This document shows, piece by piece, positions 59,021-64,000 of a stretch of 64,000 nucleotides of DNA; within the stretch, counting starts at the first letter, position 1, and the number at the start of each line of letters is the position of its first letter. Below the pieces are notes generated by a model. It did no database searches. It was not told the DNA's origin and worked only from the letters and a program-made list of their open reading frames with translations. The position numbers and the translations under genes were made by a program. Origin of the DNA: Coptis chinensis (Eukaryota; Streptophyta; Magnoliopsida; Ranunculales; Ranunculaceae); the NCBI GenBank assembly GCA_015680905.1, contig CM027383.1, positions 35,028,501-35,092,500 of the forward strand, given 5' to 3'.

Positions 59021-59023
59021 TGT

Positions 59024-59202
59024 GTTGCATGGGTACGGGACGAAGTGTCTAGTTTGGACACGGGTACGACGATTTGGACACAGCGAGATCTGAGAATTAG
59101 GGTCTGTTTTGCTTGTGTGCCATACCCGATTAACCGTGTCACACGTGTCCCTTGGGACACGGCACGCTCGATCTGAGAAGGAAATAGGGCGCCCCATGCA
59201 AC
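59024..59202. mobile_element. possible 179-bp miniature inverted-repeat element
   Basis: GTTGCATGG (59024-59032) and CCATGCAAC (59194-59202) are exact inverted ends, extending with mismatches. The GC-richer interior has repeated ggacacggg/cgtgtccc words. Flanking agtgcaac / agtgcaat words suggest, but do not prove, a target duplication. There is no coding capacity. Confidence 0.5.
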
Positions 59203-59219
59203 GAGGGAGTGCAATCACT

Positions 59220-61841
59220 TGTTAAAGCATTGAGCGGATGTCATAATTAGGAAAAAATTAAACCACGTGGGTAGGGTTGGGGGAGGGATTAAATTTTTGC
59301 AACAAAGACTATATAAATCTTGTAAGCATATACAAAATTTATAGCCTATGCATAAATAAATCTTGAAAATTGAAATTAGGAAGAGTACGAAAAAAAATTC
59401 ACCGAACACACCTCTTCCATTACAGTTGCACAGGGGTGATTCCATTAACCATGATTTACTGGTATTTGACCGAACTACAACCTCAGAAAGGTAGATTATA
59501 TGAACCAACATAAATAAGCATTTGATTAAAGGAGATTTACAAATGTAGCTAGACCATAGACATTAGATGGTAGAAACTAGTAAAAGCAAGCAATATGTGA
59601 CTCGGTTACACATCTGAATGAGCTACAAATATCAACGTAAAAAATGTGTACCAATACTAAGTAGAGGCAAAAAAACCATTAAAAACCAAGGACCGAGTAA
59701 ATTATTAAGACTTTAAAACCCAAAATTCAATTCACGAAAGCAACAACTTGGTCGGGGCAAATAAAAGAACTACAGAATTGACGTTTACATAATTTTGAAA
59801 AATAGGAACCTTATCCTAACAAAACAAATTCTGCATAGACAACATAACCAAAGAAAAAAAATCACTTACAAATCCCTAGAAGTACAGGATCTTGATATTC
59901 TATTTTTCTTCACTATAAGAAATACTCACCTGACTTTAACAGACAAAATAAATACGAAATTTCAAACAGTCAGGGTGTTTCTCCGAATTCAAATAATGCA
60001 CTTGCTTTTATTATTAAGAGAAAAGTCTGTAATTTTGACTCTTAATAATGGAAGAAAGGTATAACTTAAAACCTGACAACTAAACGAGGCTGAAAGATGA
60101 AGAATATGAAGAGCAGATAAAGAAAGTTGATGTCTCAAAGAAAGCATCGGTACTCTTGTAAAAAACAAATTGGAAACAAAATTTAAAAGTAAATTAAAAG
60201 AGATGCTGTCGAATACCAACTTTTTCTTTGGGAAAGTATCGAAACAGATTAGAAGACCATACCTTTCCGTTTGAGGCAGGAAGTTGGGTAAAAAAGTCAC
60301 TGTTCTGTGACTGGAAAAAAAAAATAGAAACAAAATCCCTACCTAGGTTTCAATTCATCAATTCAGTCAGCAGAGGTTAACGGGCTTTTATTGGAATGAC
60401 GTAGTTCGGGAGGGAGCGAAATAACGGTTAATTTTTTTTTAAATAGGGAAAACGCGAACGGTGTCTCTGAGAATGTTTTAAATTACCGATTTACCCTTTC
60501 AATGAAAGTGGCTGTCCAACTTTTCGGTACCCTTCTCATTAAAAACTTTGTGTTAAAAAATACGAAAACTAATTTGGAAATCTGGTATCCGCTTTTATAT
60601 ATAAGAGATAAGATTAACACTAATAATTTGGAGAATTGGAGTCCTGGTTTATTAGGTCCTCTCAAATTGTTTTAGTAATTCCAAGTTCAATCACAATGTC
60701 TTCCCATCAACAGATTAGAGGTAATATAGGCCAAGACCATGACCATCATGGTGAGAAAAGCACATCACAATCTCCCTCTCTCTTCCAACCAGTTTGGTGG
60801 CTCTATTGGCGTGAAATCTGATCAGATGGAAGACAACAAGCCATATGTTGAAGATGGGTCTGGGAATACCAAGGAAGGATGTCCAAGCTGCACAGCAAGC
60901 TGACCACTTCAGGTATATGGACTAGATCAGAGATCATGCAGACCGAGGTAATAACAAATTCATAAATAGCACATTTATTTTTTGGTAATGTCATGCAACA
61001 ATGTGCTTCATGCTTGAGCATCTGGCTCAATTCATCGTGTAGCAAAGGCTTGTGCAGCTATTCTTGACTCAGAAAATCAGAATGTAAGAATCTACTGCTT
61101 GGATATCAAATTTACCCTTAGAAAAGCATCGCCAGCAAACCTTTCTTTGGTTTCTTGTTCTTTTCATTTCTCAAAAATATTTGAAAGCCACTATTTGTTT
61201 GCTATGGTGTCGACCAAAAATATTTGAATTGTAAATGCTATGGACATAACACTTATTACTAGTATTACTACAATGAATTTCATTAAATAGAATAGAATCA
61301 CAAACAACCCAATAACCATTTTGTTTTATTGACAGAAACAATACAGAAGAATTTATATCCAATTATTCACCTTAGACAAACTTTTGAGCCACTCCAATCA
61401 GTACTACTAGAATACTGGCATACTGCTAGCGACGGGAATGCCGACAAAGAAGACCAGAAGCATCTGGAAGAAGTAAGGACATAGAGAAGATGAAATTGGA
61501 GTTGGTAATATATGAAGATTTTAGCTGAGAAGAGGAAGATTTGAATTTATTTCAGTGGAAAACCAAGTCAGAAAGAGACCTCGGGACGTTCGGATAAATT
61601 ATCTGAAATAAAGAAGATTATAATTATTCCACCAAGTGACCAAGACATCATCCTCTTCTTTTCATTAAGTTACTCTGTAAATTCTTTGCCATTTGGCCGT
61701 AGGCAGAATACGTCCAGGACAATATTTCAAGTTTGAGTTCGGCAAACATTTCCCCCTGCTGGTCAAAGTATAAGTCTAGAAAAAAAGTAAATCAAACTTG
61801 CATGAAGTAGATGATTAAATTTCTTGAGGTAAGGTGGAATC
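59220..61841. other. anonymous region left of the Copia debris
   Basis: I see no recognisable gene. A frame at 60696-60821 (MSSHQQIRGNIGQDHDHHG) lacks any domain I know. The piece around 61021-61085 (SIHRVAKACAAILDSENQN) could be a decayed exon, but it is too short to name. Confidence 0.25.
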
Positions 61842-62547
61842 TGTTAGAAAAATGATTTGCTCAAATCCATTTGAGATATGAATGAGTAATTTGTCTCCCA
61901 AGTTATCCCATATATTGATATGAAATGGGTTTCTAAAAAGAAACAGTACGTAAAGTGAGAAAAACCTTTTCGAAAGGGTGTACTGGTTTGAAACAGTGAA
62001 TTATGCTGAAAAGGTGCGACCTTTCGAAATGTGCACTGGTTCGAAACAGTGCATCATGCCGAAAATGTGTGACCTTTCGAAATAGGCATTGGTTTGAAAC
62101 AGTGATTTATACCGAAATGGTGTGTCTTTTCAAAACATGTGACTTTTCAAAGAGTTGCTCACTTTTTCCCAAGAGTCACTATGTTGTTTCGAAGATGCAC
62201 CACTCACCTATAAATAGTGGATGAATTTGGAGAGAAAGGGATACCAGATCACACAGAGTTCTAATCTTTCTCTTCTCCCCCTGTTCTTAATCAAATACTA
62301 TGTTGTGTTCGCTGATTCTATAGAATTGAAGTGCTAGCTTTCTGTTGAAGGAAATCCGTTCTATCTTGGGAGAGAGTTTCCCATTAACCTTCAAGCACCG
62401 TGAGGGGGAAAATCTGTCTTAAGGATATAGTGTATCTACACTAGGCTCGGATTTAATTAAGAAGTACAAGACACTTACAAGACAAAAGGTTTGTATAGTT
62501 TGGTAATTGGTAAAGAGTAAGTACAATTAAATTATATATTCCTAACA
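61842..62547 (+). mobile_element. second copy of the solo-LTR family, no target duplication
   Basis: A 706-bp unit with the same TGTTAGAA..CCTAACA ends and interior as 36325-37025, including the TATAAATAG box. The flanks (gaatc before, actta after) do not match. Its right end abuts a Copia fragment that runs in the opposite direction, so the LTR does not belong to that fragment. Later deletion or rearrangement probably removed one flank. Confidence 0.8.
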
Positions 62548-63520
62548 ACTTAAAACTTTCCCCTTCCTTTTCCACAGCATGATAAGTGGTGAACATCGAC
62601 TTGTTGGAGCATATGTGGCGAGTAGCACCAGTATCCACCCACCATTCCCTTTCATTTCCAATCATGAGACATTCAGAAACCACAACAGATATGTTCATGT
62701 CATTAACATTATCAGAAAGTATGTCCATTGTCACATTTGCTTCAGTCTTTTGCTTCTTGTACTTCTTTGGCTTGCGACATTCACTTGCCTTATGTCCAGC
62801 CTTCCCACAGTTGTAGCACTTGCCCTTGAAATTAGTAGGCGTACTACTCTCTTCACCTTGAGCTTTGTCTTGGCGCTTCCTCTATCCTTAGACGGACAAT
62901 CAGTTCTTCAAGATTCATATCTTTGCGTTTATGTTTAAGATAGTTCTTAAAATCCTTCCAAGATGGTGGTAATTTCTCAATCATAGCAGCCACTTGGAAT
63001 GATTCTCCTAGGGTCATTCCTTCCGGAATGACATCATGGAGGATTACTTGAAGTTCTTGGACTTGGCTTATGACGGTCTTACTATCCATCATTTTGAAAT
63101 CAAGAAATCTGCCAACTATGAATTTCTTCATGCCAGCATCTTCACTCTTATATTTCTTGTCCAACGAATCCCAAAGTTCTTTAGCAGTCTTGAACACACT
63201 ATACATATTGTATAATGAGTCAGCCAACCCACTAAGGACATAATTTCTACACAAGAAATCAGCATGAAACCAAGCATCCTTGGCCAAAACCTTCTCCTTG
63301 TCGGTTTCATCAGGGCTTACATCAGGAGCCTTATCCCATAGAAACCTTGCCAAGTTAAGGGTGGTTAGATAGAAGAGCATCTTCTGTTGCCAGCGCTTGA
63401 AATCAGTTCCATTGAATTTTTCAGGCTTCTCCCCATGAGGAACAGAATGGGGAACAGCAGTAGGAACAGTAACAACAGGTGTAACTGGTGGTGTTGCTAT
63501 ATTCTGAAATACAACCACAC
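62548..63520 (-). mobile_element. Copia gag to protease fragment (fossil)
   Basis: The minus strand reads a Copia-type gag ([39 protein letters not shown]), then a CCHC knuckle region (about 62760-62830) and the protease block WWVDTGATRHICSN. The sequence then stops at the LTR at 62547. It is a broken, truncated fossil resembling TNT1-type Copia elements; reverse transcriptase and RNase H are absent here. Confidence 0.85.
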
Positions 63521-63656
63521 TTTGTTATTCCTTTAAATAAAGAAAAGAAAACAGAAACAAATTCTGTTCGGTAAAGAAGAAGAAAAAAAAAAATCTGTCT
63601 TAACAATGAAATCTTCAAGATGGGCTCTTTAGGATGTCCTGTTTTACTATTGCGCC

Positions 63657-64000
63657 AATAAAGTGGAATCTTCTGTTTACTTGATTGAGTCTTCACATAT
63701 ATGGCATGGTAGATTAGGACATGTTAATTATGATACCTTGCGTAGATTAATTAATTTGGACTATATACCAAAGATAAAAATAGACCCACACCATAAATGT
63801 GAAACTTATGTAGAATCCAAGTTGACCAGATCATCCTTTCATTCCATTGAAAGAAGTACTGAACCTCTAGACTTAATACATATAGATATATGTGATCTTG
63901 AAATGCATTAAAACTAGAGGTGGTAAAAAGTATTTCATTACTTTTATTGACGATAGCACTAGATATAGTTATGTTTACTTGTTGAGAAGTAAAGATGAGG
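63657..64000 (+). mobile_element. Copia integrase fragment, opposite strand, runs off the window
   Basis: The plus strand reads HIWHGRLGHVNYDTLRRLIN (pre-integrase zinc domain), then LTRSSFHSIERSTEPLDLIH with the first integrase Asp region, then KYFITFIDDSTRYSYVYLL at the right edge. It is a separate Copia fossil from the minus-strand gag fragment, and it is broken. The two abut near 63530-63656, implying nested insertion or rearrangement. Confidence 0.85.

Noticed and set aside
60483-60821. Two short frames near 60500-60820 as a gene
   Set aside because: No domain, no clear splice partners, and no homologue that I recognise.

Overview
This is plant nuclear DNA, most likely from a eudicot. 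It is AT-rich, carries long intron-split genes of plant type (an SGR6/MROH1-like HEAT protein and a plant-type HMG-CoA lyase), and is full of plant transposons: Mutator-like elements (MULEs), L1-type LINEs, Copia-type LTR elements, solo LTRs and TRIMs. I see no prokaryotic operon, CRISPR array, rRNA or convincing tRNA.

Layout. 1-4644: transposon debris, including a small LTR element with a clean target-site duplication (1524-4054). 4645-15653 (minus): the first 20 coding exons (573 codons, all with GT..AG borders) of an SGR6-like HEAT-repeat gene; the rest runs off the left edge. Its introns hold LINE, TRIM and other repeat fragments. 16416-18125: an internally deleted LINE (minus). 19431-21476: a CA microsatellite, a tandem duplication, an NSRP1-like retrocopy and a plastid ribosomal protein L5 pseudogene. 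21792-32992: an 11.2-kb composite MULE with imperfect inverted ends and a near-perfect 9-bp target duplication. It carries a FAR1-type transposase joined to an OTU-type protease region (plus strand), a plant mobile domain (PMD) gene (minus strand), three arrays of GTCGTTTGA-type repeats, and a captured exon of an acyl-activating-enzyme gene. 33002-35724: duplicated, decayed exons of a gene I cannot name; one copy received the MULE and the second preserves the empty site. 36325-37025: a solo LTR. 37530-43013: a second MULE (MUDRA-like). 43299-43695: an ECM29-like pseudo-exon. 44906-49455 (plus): an apparently intact eight-exon HMG-CoA lyase gene. 49456-61841: mostly anonymous, with tandem repeats, a broken GH1 beta-glucosidase, a small secreted-protein ORF inside its intron and receptor-kinase scraps. 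61842-64000: a second copy of the solo-LTR family and broken Copia pieces in opposite orientations.

The two genes that look functional are the SGR6-like gene (vacuolar membrane dynamics and gravitropism in its Arabidopsis homologue) and HMG-CoA lyase (last step of leucine breakdown). They are not an operon or pathway pair. The item most worth follow-up is the composite MULE, where transposase, OTU protease and PMD protein sit in one mobile unit and the OTU frame stays open while transposase and PMD are broken. All calls come from reading the sequence and from memory of protein families; no database search was run.
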